Below, one piece after another: positions 51,233 to 61,078 of a DNA stretch of 64,000 nucleotides. The DNA is from Glaciecola petra (GTDB taxonomy: Bacteria; Pseudomonadota; Gammaproteobacteria; Enterobacterales; Alteromonadaceae). The notes beneath the pieces were generated by a model. It was not told the DNA's origin, did no database searches, and saw only the letters and a program-made list of their open reading frames with translations. The stretch lies in contig NZ_JAVRHX010000002.1 of NCBI RefSeq assembly GCF_031846345.1, positions 372,001-436,000 of the forward strand, in the 5' to 3' direction. How positions within the stretch are numbered: the stretch's first letter is position 1; every line of letters begins with the position of its first letter. The position numbers were made by a program, and so were the translations under genes.

Positions 51233-52924
51233 TTAATCGGCTTTGTCAGTAACAGCACCCGTTGAAGCTGAGCTGACCGTTTTCGCATATTTGGCCAATA
51301 ATCCACGCTTGTATCGTGCTTCTGGTTTGCGCCAATTTTCACGACGAGCTGCTAACACCTCGTCCGACACATTTATGTTCATCTGATGTGTTTCTGCGTC
51401 GATTGTAATGCTGTCGCCATTTTCAACGAGCGCGATTGGGCCACCTTCGTACGCTTCTGGTGTGACGTGACCTATTACAAAACCGCGACTACCGCCTGAA
51501 AAACGCCCGTCGGTGATTAAGGCCACATCATCTCCTAATCCTTTGCCCATAATAGCAGAAGTTGGACTTAACATTTCGCGCATGCCAGGCCCGCCTTTAG
51601 GACCTTCATAGCGGATTACAACTACGTCATTAGCGACTACCTCACCGTCAATTATTGCTGCAAAGGCTTGTTCTTCTGACTCATAAACCTTGGCTTTGCC
51701 GGTAAAACTTAATCCTTCTTTACCTGTGATTTTTGATACGGCACCTTCAGGTGCTAAGTTTCCTTTGAGAATAACCAAGTGACTGTCTTTTTTGATAGCT
51801 TTGTCGAAGGGTAGAATAATATCTTGTCCGTCAGGGTAATCACTCACGTTTGCTAAGTTCTCTGCCATTGTTTTACCGGTCACTGTCATGCAATCACCAT
51901 GCAACATACCGGCGTCTAGCAAGCGTTTCATAAGAGCTTGTATGCCACCAATTTCAATCAGTTCTGACATTAGGTATCGACCGCTTGGGCGAAGGTCGGC
52001 TATTACTGGCGTGCGTTTACCAATGCGCACAAAATCGTCTAGTGTGACCTCAACACCTACGGCGTCTGCCATAGCAATAAGATGCAACACAGCGTTAGTG
52101 GAGCCTCCTAACGTGATAATTAGCGTAATCGCGTTTTCGAAAGCTTCTTTCGTCATGATGTCCGACGGTTTAATATCATGGTCAAGCAAATGTTTAATGG
52201 CTTTGCCTGCATTAATACAGTCTTCTTTTTTACTATCGGATACTGCATTTTGAGCAGAGCTATTGGGTAAACTCATACCCAGAGCTTCAATGGCAGAAGC
52301 CATAGTGTTGGCGGTGTACATACCCCCACATGAGCCAGCACCTGGAATGGCGGTTTTTTCAATATGCTCTAATTGCGTAATGGGAATATCGCCTTTCGCA
52401 TGTCCGCCAACCGCTTCAAAAACCGACACAATATCGGTATGATTTTCACCTGGGAGTATTGTACCGCCATAAACGAAAATAGACGGGCGGTTTAGCCGAG
52501 CTAATCCCATTAAACAGCCAGGCATATTTTTATCGCAGCCACCAATAGCAATAATGCCATCGTGGCCCATACATGCCGAAACCGCTTCTATAGAGTCGGC
52601 AATCACTTCACGCGAGACTAAGGAATATTTCATACCCTCGGTGCCCATCGAAATGCCATCAGAAATAGTAATAGTATTGTAAATAACGCTCTTTGCGCCC
52701 GCTTCATCTACCCCTTTACCGACTTCTTCAGCAAGTGTATTGATGTGCATATTGCAGGGCGTGACCATGCTCCAAGTAGACGCTATTCCTACTTGAGATT
52801 TTTTAAAATCGTTATCACCAAAACCTACAGCCCTAAGCATTGAGCGACTTGGCGCTTGGGCAGTGCCATCGACTATTTTTTTAGAATATTTGCGGGCATT
52901 GTCAGAATTTGATTTTTGGCTCAT
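51233..52924 (-). CDS. ilvD: Dihydroxy-acid dehydratase (short type)
   Basis: 563 residues. IlvD dehydrates dihydroxyacids in isoleucine and valine synthesis using an Fe-S cluster. Three cluster cysteines are visible: Cys57 (TPCNMH), Cys130 (GGCDKNMPG) and Cys199 (GAGSCGG). The RLNRPSIFVYGGTI stretch and overall length are those of the roughly 560-residue type of plants, cyanobacteria and Bacillus, not the 616-residue E. coli type. No ilvGME genes are beside it. AAGAG lies about 9 bases upstream of the ATG. Confidence 0.96.
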   Translation of the reverse strand: MSQKSNSDNARKYSKKIVDGTAQAPSRSMLRAVGFGDNDFKKSQVGIASTWSMVTPCNMHINTLAEEVGKGVDEAGAKSVIYNTITISDGISMGTEGMKYSLVSREVIADSIEAVSACMGHDGIIAIGGCDKNMPGCLMGLARLNRPSIFVYGGTILPGENHTDIVSVFEAVGGHAKGDIPITQLEHIEKTAIPGAGSCGGMYTANTMASAIEALGMSLPNSSAQNAVSDSKKEDCINAGKAIKHLLDHDIKPSDIMTKEAFENAITLIITLGGSTNAVLHLIAMADAVGVEVTLDDFVRIGKRTPVIADLRPSGRYLMSELIEIGGIQALMKRLLDAGMLHGDCMTVTGKTMAENLANVSDYPDGQDIILPFDKAIKKDSHLVILKGNLAPEGAVSKITGKEGLSFTGKAKVYESEEQAFAAIIDGEVVANDVVVIRYEGPKGGPGMREMLSPTSAIMGKGLGDDVALITDGRFSGGSRGFVIGHVTPEAYEGGPIALVENGDSITIDAETHQMNINVSDEVLAARRENWRKPEARYKRGLLAKYAKTVSSASTGAVTDKAD

Positions 52925-53098
52925 AGCTAGACTCTTATATTGGATAATTGTGGGAAAACAATAGTAGTAAAATTAGTTGGATGTGAGCAGGTACTGGTCC
53001 ATAGACACAATCAATTAAGTGCAACAGGGTAACGTTAGTTTTGTAATAGTCAAGATGACTGCATATTTATTCAAAATTTTTTTCGTCATTCCTGAATA

Positions 53099-53905
53099 TT
53101 ACAGAGAGGGAACAGCGCTATTGGCTAAAATAACTTTTTTGCCTTGTTCACTGTAAATATAAGCCAAAAACCTAAGGACATTGGGTGATGGACTTTTAGC
53201 AGTAATTAAAAAAGAGTCTCGAGTAAAAGGATAACGTTTATTGATTAGGTTAGTTGAACTAGGATTTATACCATTGATGGGTAAAGCGCTAATCGTTCCA
53301 TCACTCTGCGTCACTCTAACTAGTGTTGTTATGCCAATAGCTCCTGCAGTTTGCGAGAGCGCTTTTGCCATTTGACCTGATTTTTTTTTAGTCTTTACAT
53401 CTGGCGATAAAAGCAATCTTGAGAAGCAAGGGATTTGAGCAACAAGCACTTCTGTATCAACCTCATCGAAGGGCCTAACAAATGGCTTTATGGGTACTTT
53501 CTTCCCGCCAAGCTTCTGCCAGTTTTTAGTTTTTCCAGTGTAAATATCACACAATTGTTGATGTGAAATATTATCGATATTGACTTTAACGTTGACGCCT
53601 ATCACTACCGCCATTTTAGCAAACAGATGAACCTTAAATCCTTGATCAGTAAGTCGTTCAATATCGACACCATGACTCGCCATAGCAATATCGATTTTAT
53701 TCTCGACTAAAGCCTGAATTCTATCCTTTGGGTTTAGTCCTGAACCGATTTTAATACTTTGCGGGTGTGTCTTTTTAAAGTCTTTAACCAAAGCCTCAAC
53801 AAGCGGTTTTACTCCGGTTGAACCATCGATTATAAGTTGGTTTTTTGCATAAGCTTTACAAGCAAGAAGGATAAAAAACAAGGCAAACGCATAGGCTTTT
53901 TTCAT
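53099..53905 (-). CDS. PstS-like periplasmic binding protein
   Basis: 268 residues with an N-terminal export signal (LLACKAYA; either signal peptidase I after AYA or a weak LLAC lipobox). The body is a PstS-like phosphate-binding fold: LIIDGSTGVKPLVEAL, KIDIAMASHG, ICDIYTGK-type segment and the late RDSFLITAKSPSPNV. No pstC, pstA or pstB follows, so a regulatory or alternative-ligand role is possible. The start at 53905 is chosen for the signal peptide. Confidence 0.83.
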   Translation of the reverse strand: MKKAYAFALFFILLACKAYAKNQLIIDGSTGVKPLVEALVKDFKKTHPQSIKIGSGLNPKDRIQALVENKIDIAMASHGVDIERLTDQGFKVHLFAKMAVVIGVNVKVNIDNISHQQLCDIYTGKTKNWQKLGGKKVPIKPFVRPFDEVDTEVLVAQIPCFSRLLLSPDVKTKKKSGQMAKALSQTAGAIGITTLVRVTQSDGTISALPINGINPSSTNLINKRYPFTRDSFLITAKSPSPNVLRFLAYIYSEQGKKVILANSAVPSL

Positions 53906-54080
53906 GTTCTTTGTTCGAATTTTTAGTGACAAGAATGGTGCTATAGTATCGTGTAAAAGTTGAATTGGGTATACAGCAATGCATCAAATTGTAAGTAACA
54001 GGCTGGCCTTATGTAAGACCAGCCGCTTAGACATTACTTAATTTACTAAACAGCATCCTTTAAGTGTTTAAAGTATGTTG

Positions 54081-57000
54081 TTAACGCGTGGCAGATGCTC
54101 CTGCTGTCCATGGACCACCTGTTTCAACTATTGCATTTTGCAGTGCAGGTAGTGTGGTTTCGTAAACAGTGTTGACACGTTTGCTTACCGCATCTAAGCC
54201 TTCGTTAGCAAAGCCTAATTGTTCACGGTGTTGCTGCGTAGGACCATAAGAAGAACGCATTGCCGACATCGCATAGCCCAACCTGCTATTGATATTAGCC
54301 GGTTTTGCCCCTTTACGATTTCTTGACTCAAGGCCATTCAACTCAAAATTGATGGCATTAATTTCTGATTGAATACTCGCAAACTGCGATTCCAATGCCG
54401 CAACATTTGAGGGTGTACGGTCGATTGCTTTGCGCACAGCCTGCATAGTCGAATCAATTTCATCAAGCATTAATGAGCTTATAGAAGAACGTTTTTGAGC
54501 AGCAATAATTGCATTACTGAAGTTCTCGATTTCCTGTTCATCTGGTCCCTCTAGGGCTTTTTGATAAATCGATTTCAGCTCTAGTTCGACCGGTTGGGCT
54601 AGCTGAGTCACATCAGCGCCAACACGTTTAAATAAGGTGGCTGTATACTTTCCTGGCATGGCAGTTAACCCTCTGTTACGCCAGCCGGACTCTTCTTTAC
54701 TTGAGGTAACTGCCCTATTGCTTGCATAAGTCATGTCCCAAGTAATACGATGCAGACCTTTTTGCGATTGCCCCTCAATGCGGTTCACAAAATCCCCATC
54801 GTCATCATGTATTTCAATATAAACGGCAGGTTTGGCTTGCTGATTTTCTGCTTCGATGGCCTCCCAACTTGGATATTTAGGGTAATCTTCTTTTTTAACC
54901 ATTTCCTTTTCAGCTTTTTGACGCAACTCTTTGGCAGTCAACAGACTATCCTTCAAGTAATAAGTCAAAGTTGCACCGTGCTCAGGGTTTTTAGCAGCAT
55001 AACGGTCGTCACCATCGGTTCGGGTGTGGTTTCGATCAAGCTGGAACCACTTCACAGGACGACTCGGTGCAAATAACAGAGCGTCACTTTCCATAGATTC
55101 TTCGGTCAATTGACGCAGCGGTGCATAATCATCAAGAATATAAATACCACGTCCAAAAGTACCGGCAACCAAATCGTTTTCGCGGCGTTGGATTTTTACA
55201 TCGCGAGTTGAAATAGTGGGTATACCGCCTTCAAGTTCTAGCCATTTTTCGCCACCATCAACTGTAAAAAAGATGCCAAATTCAGTGCCGATAAACATTA
55301 AGTTTTTGTTTACATGATCTTGAACAATGCGCCAAACTAAATGCTTGTCTGGGATAGTGTCGGCGATTGAAGTCCACTTTTTCCCAAGGTTGGTTGACTT
55401 AATAAGGTAGGGTTTAAAATCGCCATACTTATGGTTATCTAACGCAACATAAACAGTATTCGGGTCGTACAAATCAGCACGGATGTCATTCACGTAGGCG
55501 GTTTCAGGAACTCCTCTTACATCATCAAGGTCGATTTTTTTCCAATTTTTACCACCGTCTGTAGTTACCTGAATCAGTCCATCATCCGTTCCTACCCATA
55601 AAATATCTTCGTCTACTGGGCTCTCTGAAAAATTTGCGATAGTGTGGTATTCGGACATGGCATAGATATCCCAACCGGCTTCTACCGACCAAGTTCTTCC
55701 CATCATTGGCATGTGCATACGGTTTTCGTTTTTGGTTAAATCGCCTGACAATGGCGTCCAACTATCACCTCGGTTATCTGAACGCCACACTCTTTGTGAA
55801 GCAAAATAAATCCGCTTTGGATCATGGGTAGAAACATTAATTGGCGCATCCCAGTTATAACGTTCAGCTGGTTCACCCGGACGCGGTTGAGGTTTAATGT
55901 AAACGCCTTCTTTAGTTTTACGGTCAATACGAGTTAAGTTACCTTGCTGCCACTGAGAGTACATTATGTCCGGATTACCGGGTTCCGTAGCAGGTTGATG
56001 CCCATCGCCACCAAGTGTAAGGAACCAATCTTTGTTCTTGATACCTTCTGTGCGGTTTGTTCGTGATGGGCCGCCTTGAGTAGAGTTGTCTTGCGCGCCT
56101 GCATACACCATATAAAAAGGTTGTGAATCGTCAGCGGCCACTTTGTAAAACTGGGTCAATGGCAAGTTAGCAATAAAGCGCCAGTTTTCCATGCGATCGT
56201 GCGACATATAAATACCACCATCAGAACCGATGAGCACAAAATCTGGATCGGTGGGATGGAATGCCATAGCGTGATCATCAACGTGTTTACGACGTGTGCT
56301 AATAGGTGTCCAAGTTTCGCCACCATCATCCGACACTTTGCTGTAATTACTAGCAATATAGACGCGGTCAAACTGATGGCGGTCGGCAAAAATTTCTTGG
56401 TAATAGTGCGGACCTGTTCCACCGCCCACTTCGTCTGATAATTTGGTCCAACTCGCACCTTGATTATCGGAGCGATAAAATCCGCCTTTACGGTTATCGA
56501 TTTCAATTGTTGCATAAACAACATCTGGGTTAATAGGCGAAATAGCCATGCCAATTTTACCCATATTTCCACTAGGTAAACCTGTTTTTAACTCCGTCCA
56601 GGTTTCACCACCATCGTCAGAAGTGTGTATGCCTGAGCCTGGGCCAGTCCCTACATAGGCCGCAACCGTGCGTTGACGAGACCAAGTCGCTGCATACAGC
56701 TTGTCTGGATTGCGCGGATCGATAAGTAACGACGTAACACCGGTCCATTCATCTTCGGGTGTTAATACTAATTCCCAATTTTTACCGCCGTCGCTTGTTT
56801 TGAATAGGCCACGTTCACCGCCACTGGTCCAAAGTGGACCTTGCACTGCCGCCCAAACCGTATTTGAATCATTTGGATGGATAATAATATCGGAAATGCG
56901 CTCGGATGCTTTCAAGCCCATATTTTTCCAAGTTTCACCACCATCTAAAGATTTGTAAATGCCGTCACCAAAACTGATATGACGACCACCGTTATTTTCA

Positions 57001-57350
57001 CCTGTACCGACCCAAATAATATCTGAATTACTCGGATCAATCGTGACGTCACCAGTGGAATATACGGCCTGTTTGTCAAAAATAGGTGTCCATGTGGTAC
57101 CCGAATTCTCGGTTTTCCAAACACCGCCTGAACCCACTGCGGTGTACCATGTTGATGGATTTTTTTGGTCAACTTCAATATCTGCAATCCGGCCAGACAT
57201 ATAAGCCGGGCCAATGTTGCGAAATTCCATCGATTTAAAGGTACTGCTGCTAAAGGCTTTGTCTTTTTTATCATCAGATTTGTCAGCTAGAGAAAAATTG
57301 CAAGATAGCATGAGAGACGCAGTTAGCGCCGCATGGAGAAATTTCTTCAT
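54081..57350 (-). CDS. Exported Asp-box (BNR/sortilin-like) beta-propeller protein
   Basis: 1089 residues with a signal peptide (about 1-22, SLA site). Residues about 40-760 contain roughly eleven Asp-box repeats (S/T-x-D-x-G-x-x-W), for example KSLDGGETW, KTSDGGKNW, TSDDGGETW, RSDNRGDSW and VTTDGGKNW, indicating tandem beta-propellers as in sortilin/VPS10 and some glycosidases. The C-terminal region (about 800-1089) has a beta-sandwich-like GLHRITWDMTY stretch and a coiled-coil-prone tail. No catalytic residues are assigned; exported peptidase- or glycosidase-associated roles are possible. TAGGAAAA precedes the ATG. Confidence 0.88.
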   Translation of the reverse strand: MKKFLHAALTASLMLSCNFSLADKSDDKKDKAFSSSTFKSMEFRNIGPAYMSGRIADIEVDQKNPSTWYTAVGSGGVWKTENSGTTWTPIFDKQAVYSTGDVTIDPSNSDIIWVGTGENNGGRHISFGDGIYKSLDGGETWKNMGLKASERISDIIIHPNDSNTVWAAVQGPLWTSGGERGLFKTSDGGKNWELVLTPEDEWTGVTSLLIDPRNPDKLYAATWSRQRTVAAYVGTGPGSGIHTSDDGGETWTELKTGLPSGNMGKIGMAISPINPDVVYATIEIDNRKGGFYRSDNQGASWTKLSDEVGGGTGPHYYQEIFADRHQFDRVYIASNYSKVSDDGGETWTPISTRRKHVDDHAMAFHPTDPDFVLIGSDGGIYMSHDRMENWRFIANLPLTQFYKVAADDSQPFYMVYAGAQDNSTQGGPSRTNRTEGIKNKDWFLTLGGDGHQPATEPGNPDIMYSQWQQGNLTRIDRKTKEGVYIKPQPRPGEPAERYNWDAPINVSTHDPKRIYFASQRVWRSDNRGDSWTPLSGDLTKNENRMHMPMMGRTWSVEAGWDIYAMSEYHTIANFSESPVDEDILWVGTDDGLIQVTTDGGKNWKKIDLDDVRGVPETAYVNDIRADLYDPNTVYVALDNHKYGDFKPYLIKSTNLGKKWTSIADTIPDKHLVWRIVQDHVNKNLMFIGTEFGIFFTVDGGEKWLELEGGIPTISTRDVKIQRRENDLVAGTFGRGIYILDDYAPLRQLTEESMESDALLFAPSRPVKWFQLDRNHTRTDGDDRYAAKNPEHGATLTYYLKDSLLTAKELRQKAEKEMVKKEDYPKYPSWEAIEAENQQAKPAVYIEIHDDDGDFVNRIEGQSQKGLHRITWDMTYASNRAVTSSKEESGWRNRGLTAMPGKYTATLFKRVGADVTQLAQPVELELKSIYQKALEGPDEQEIENFSNAIIAAQKRSSISSLMLDEIDSTMQAVRKAIDRTPSNVAALESQFASIQSEINAINFELNGLESRNRKGAKPANINSRLGYAMSAMRSSYGPTQQHREQLGFANEGLDAVSKRVNTVYETTLPALQNAIVETGGPWTAGASATR

Positions 57351-57533
57351 ATTATTTTTCCTATTTCGAAGATTCCGTTTTGTTGTCTAAATCATTCTAC
57401 AAAATGAACAGACCCTGTTTTATACAAACAACGTTAAAACACAGTATACAAGTATTTGATATTTCAGCCAGTTTAAGCGACTACGATAATGTCTGTATAT
57501 AAATGATAATCCAACAGCATAAAGCGAATGAGA

Positions 57534-58982
57534 CTAGGATGTGCTTATCTCAACACTATTTTTAGATTTTTTATGAAAGAAGTAAAAGTATCCAGACAAT
57601 GCAGCGCATGCGAAGAGTGCATAGCTTAAATAACCAAAAGCATCATTAAATGCATACACATAACTTAAGGAGTTTAGGTTTTCATTTGGTTCGCCATATG
57701 CCAAGTTGTCTAAACGATAGGTGTTAGCACGCGTGTTGATGTAAGCGGTTATGCCAGCTATGCTAAAAGCACCACCTAGAGTACGGAAAAAGCTATATTG
57801 TGTTCCCATGCTTGAACTTAATTCAGCTGGCGCGGCGCTTAACATTATCATTGATAAAGGTAACACTAACAGCAGTAAGCCTAAGGATCGTAACAACTGA
57901 ACAGTCAAGAATTGATCGGGTCCAAAATCGACTCCCATACTGGAAAGCACTACACTCATAGCGCCCAGCACAACAAAAGCCAAAGAAATAAGTGAATAGG
58001 CAGGAAACTTGTCGCGGACTTTGATAAAAATCGGCAGTAATATAATTTGTGGTACTGCAGCAAATAATATTACTTTAAAAATGGTTTGCGGTGTTGCATT
58101 GTGCACAGTAATTAAATAATACGGTACTAAATACAACAAGCCATAAACAATCACGCCCATTAAAGCCGACATCATCAACACAGTCGCACTTTCTACATAC
58201 TTAAACAATCGTAAGTCAAACAACGGTTGCTTTTGCAGGCTTTGCCATATTAGCCCCGCAATTGTGAAAGTAAGTCCGGCAAAAACGAGAGCCCTTATGT
58301 GTTTATCGCTAAGACCGTCCCATAAATAAAAATGTTCTAAAGCCCATACAATCAAACCAAAACCAAGACACAAACAAATAAATCCTGCTAGATTTGGATA
58401 CGATAATTTATCGGGTGCAGACGAGACTTGTGTGTTTTTAAGCGCGTTGGATTTTACGAATAAGCAAGGCAGGGCAATAAACGCAATAAAGATAAACATA
58501 TAAGAAATTAGCTCTACCGGCAATGATAAACCGACCAGCGGGCCTAAAATAGGGGCGGTAATGGTGAGTGCAGTAAACGCAGTTATCGCGCTTTTTTGCT
58601 GTTCATTATCCACTTGGGTTTTAATCAGAATGTATGGTAAAGGTAACAGTAAACCACCAAAAGCTCCCTGTAACGCTCTGACCAAAACAAAGCTATCTAT
58701 TTGAACTACTGAGAAAGCTGCTAATGAACTCAACAAAAAACCGGCACCAGCCAAATTTAACAAACGCTCAGGGCTGAAAAATCGCAACCAAATGGGAATG
58801 GTTGACATAAAAGTAATTTCAGCAACTAAGTATATTGAAGTTGCCTTAGACATTTCTGGTAAGGTGGCAGCATAAAAGTTAGATAACAAAGCAGTGCTAG
58901 CGCTCACTGCATTAAGCGCAAATATAGCGGCAAAAGCGCCTAAAAAAGCCGCATAAACCGAAAACGGCAATGACATTTTCAT
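57534..58982 (-). CDS. MFS exporter of the DHA2/EmrB type
   Basis: 482 residues with about 14 predicted helices and a GPxxGPxxG-like antiporter segment (TAPILGPLVGLSLP), as in EmrB. It overlaps the upstream HlyD gene by four bases (ATGA), so the two are translated together and most likely form an EmrAB-type pump that uses a separate outer-membrane channel. It is the last gene of a four-gene overlapping operon headed by two ligase-like genes, suggesting export of their product. Confidence 0.88.
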   Translation of the reverse strand: MKMSLPFSVYAAFLGAFAAIFALNAVSASTALLSNFYAATLPEMSKATSIYLVAEITFMSTIPIWLRFFSPERLLNLAGAGFLLSSLAAFSVVQIDSFVLVRALQGAFGGLLLPLPYILIKTQVDNEQQKSAITAFTALTITAPILGPLVGLSLPVELISYMFIFIAFIALPCLFVKSNALKNTQVSSAPDKLSYPNLAGFICLCLGFGLIVWALEHFYLWDGLSDKHIRALVFAGLTFTIAGLIWQSLQKQPLFDLRLFKYVESATVLMMSALMGVIVYGLLYLVPYYLITVHNATPQTIFKVILFAAVPQIILLPIFIKVRDKFPAYSLISLAFVVLGAMSVVLSSMGVDFGPDQFLTVQLLRSLGLLLLVLPLSMIMLSAAPAELSSSMGTQYSFFRTLGGAFSIAGITAYINTRANTYRLDNLAYGEPNENLNSLSYVYAFNDAFGYLSYALFACAALSGYFYFFHKKSKNSVEISTS

Positions 58983-59965
58983 TTTATCGAAACTTTAGCC
59001 GACATTCCCAGTGCAATATGTGTTTCTGAGGGAGTTTCAAAGGCTATGCGCACCGGAATTTTTTGCGTTAACCGGGTATAACTTCCCGAGGAATAATTAG
59101 GGGAAACTCCTGATACTTTTGCTCCAGCAATGGGCTCTATTTGAAGCACCGTGCCAACCACTGGGTCGGGATAAGCGTCGAATAAGATATCAGCCTCGTC
59201 GCCTATTTGTATCTGACTTAAATACGATTCAATAAAATACGCAGTAATGTAGAGATTTTGGTTGTCGATGATATCTATCATGGCATTGCCAGCAGTCGCA
59301 ACCTCACCTTTTTTGACCATAATTTTATTAACTACACCGCTAATAGGCGACACGATAACATGGTCATTTTTTATTTTTTTATGTAAGTCTATTTGTCTAT
59401 TTAACAGGGCTATTTCGTCTTTTATGTCTCTTTGACGTTGAGTTAATGAAGCGATTTGATTAAGCAAATCTATTTCTAACTTCTGATGAGTAGCAAGTTG
59501 TTGCTGCTGTGTGTTTAGCGCAAATGTGGTGTTGTCTACTACCGTTTGCGAGGCGTTTTCGCCTAATGTTCTAAATTGAGATAAACGCGATTGAGTGTAT
59601 TCAATCATACTGGAGGTGTCGTTTACTGATTTTTCTACTCGCTCAGCTCTTGCTCTTAATCCGGGTAAATCGATTTCAGTATTGTTGAGTTCGTTAGTAA
59701 GTGTTAGCAATGAGGCAGTCAAACTCAATGTTACATTTTCATGTTTCTTTGTATCTAATACAAATAATTCTTGGCCTAGTGTAACCAATTCACCTTCTTT
59801 GACCGTCTGTTCAACTACCAAAGCATTGAGAACACTTGCAGGCCTATATTGTTGGCCATCGACAAAAGCGATATCGGTTTTAGGTTTGGTGTATATTCGC
59901 CAGTCAATAAACGTAACAGATACACCAATAATCAGGGTTATAACCAATAGAGCTATTCGGAACAT
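58979..59965 (-). CDS. HlyD/EmrA-type periplasmic adaptor
   Basis: 328 residues: one N-terminal membrane helix (about 3-22), a lipoyl half (VEQTVKEGELVTLGQELFVLD), a long coiled coil (about 75-205), the second lipoyl half (VSPISGVVNKIMVKKGEV) and a beta-barrel. This is the membrane fusion protein of a drug or metabolite pump. It overlaps the ATP-grasp-like gene by 13 bases, with its GAGAAG ribosome site inside that gene's last codons, and overlaps the MFS gene by 4. TolC-type partner not in the window. Confidence 0.92.
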   Translation of the reverse strand: MFRIALLVITLIIGVSVTFIDWRIYTKPKTDIAFVDGQQYRPASVLNALVVEQTVKEGELVTLGQELFVLDTKKHENVTLSLTASLLTLTNELNNTEIDLPGLRARAERVEKSVNDTSSMIEYTQSRLSQFRTLGENASQTVVDNTTFALNTQQQQLATHQKLEIDLLNQIASLTQRQRDIKDEIALLNRQIDLHKKIKNDHVIVSPISGVVNKIMVKKGEVATAGNAMIDIIDNQNLYITAYFIESYLSQIQIGDEADILFDAYPDPVVGTVLQIEPIAGAKVSGVSPNYSSGSYTRLTQKIPVRIAFETPSETHIALGMSAKVSIK

Positions 59966-61068
59966 TCGTCTTCTCGGTATCCCATAGCACAGGTATAGCC
60001 TTCACCTGGGTATTGTTTTTGTTTGTGTCGCATTAAATTTCCATCGTAAGTTGCGCGTGCCAAAGAGGTAACGGGCGTGTAACCCTGCTCGTTCCATAAC
60101 AACATAAATCTTAGCTCAACACGCAACTTGTTGTCACTTTTTAATGTTGGATGAAATGCCGCATATTCAATTCTTTCTTGCAGAATAGAATTTTTAGGTG
60201 CTTGCTCTACCTCCTCTAAGCTAGGAGACAGGAATACTTCTTTTCCTCCAAAGCCATTAGGATGCTTAAGCACCATGTTGTTTAAATCAAACTCTTTGGC
60301 ATTATCTAAGGCAAAGGTTTTTGGGAGAGTATCATGAGATATTCGACTTAAAGAGGCTTTATCGACCTTGTAATACCAAGCTGGATGGTTGAAATGGCTT
60401 ATGTTTTTATGTTTTAGTAAATTCAGCAAAAGGGTCTGTTCGTCGTCGTTTAGAGTATGAAAAATTGAGCGGTGATAGCAGCGTTTGATACTTTGCACAC
60501 CATTATCGCACCAATGCATCCATTTTCTTTTGTACGGGTATATGTCCAATATAGAACGAGGCGAAGCGATGTGTAAGCTGCTCATGAAATCGTCTGCTGT
60601 GCCTTGGCGAATAATATTTTGATCTAACATTACTAGATGGTGGGCAGGCAAACCATGCGTAATAGTGTCTTCGACGAGCTTGCGCCTAGTATGTGTACTT
60701 GTTTGGCAAAGTGTAGAATCAGGTGCATAGAGGTCTTCTAAATCTAACATTAGACTCATAGCTGAAGGGAAAGCTTGTGCCTCAATAAGCTTGATGTCGA
60801 GGTCACCATTTGTTTCTACTATTGCGAAATCAACGCTAAAGCAGTCGGGTGTATCAGTTTTAAGAGTTTTATTGAGTGCTTCAATGCCTGGAGAGTAAAC
60901 TTTATTGTTGGTAAGCAAATCTGCAATTTGGCAGGCTTTTTTTGCCCAAGCATCCAGTTTTTTTTGCGCAAAAAATATCGGATGATGCAAAAAAATCTCT
61001 GTTGATGGGTGTGGCCATCGTTTAGCTATGCGTTTTGAATTTATTAGCGCTTGGCGTGAGTACGCCAT
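59953..61068 (-). CDS. ATP-grasp-like ligase
   Basis: 371 residues. Two regions resemble ATP-grasp enzymes. Near residue 80, DFAIVETNGDLDIKLIEAQ is like the acidic N-terminal segment of permuted ATP-grasp ligases. Near 267-302, MVLKHPNGFGGKEVFL has the nucleotide-binding Lys and glycine loop, with ILQERIEY following. The assignment rests on motifs only. ATP-grasp enzymes join carboxylates to amines or thiols, which fits its place between a GCS2 ligase and an export pump. ATG at 61068 is used; a TTG at 61086, overlapping the upstream gene by 8 bases, is the alternative. Confidence 0.65.
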   Translation of the reverse strand: MAYSRQALINSKRIAKRWPHPSTEIFLHHPIFFAQKKLDAWAKKACQIADLLTNNKVYSPGIEALNKTLKTDTPDCFSVDFAIVETNGDLDIKLIEAQAFPSAMSLMLDLEDLYAPDSTLCQTSTHTRRKLVEDTITHGLPAHHLVMLDQNIIRQGTADDFMSSLHIASPRSILDIYPYKRKWMHWCDNGVQSIKRCYHRSIFHTLNDDEQTLLLNLLKHKNISHFNHPAWYYKVDKASLSRISHDTLPKTFALDNAKEFDLNNMVLKHPNGFGGKEVFLSPSLEEVEQAPKNSILQERIEYAAFHPTLKSDNKLRVELRFMLLWNEQGYTPVTSLARATYDGNLMRHKQKQYPGEGYTCAMGYREDECSE

Positions 61069-61078
61069 GCAAAAATTG

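Noticed and set aside
51118..51342. 74-codon minus-strand open frame overlapping the 3' end of ilvD
   Set aside because: Two thirds overlaps ilvD in another frame, no ribosome site is seen, and IlvD ends normally without needing a frameshift. The last 38 codons look codon-like but cannot be supported alone.
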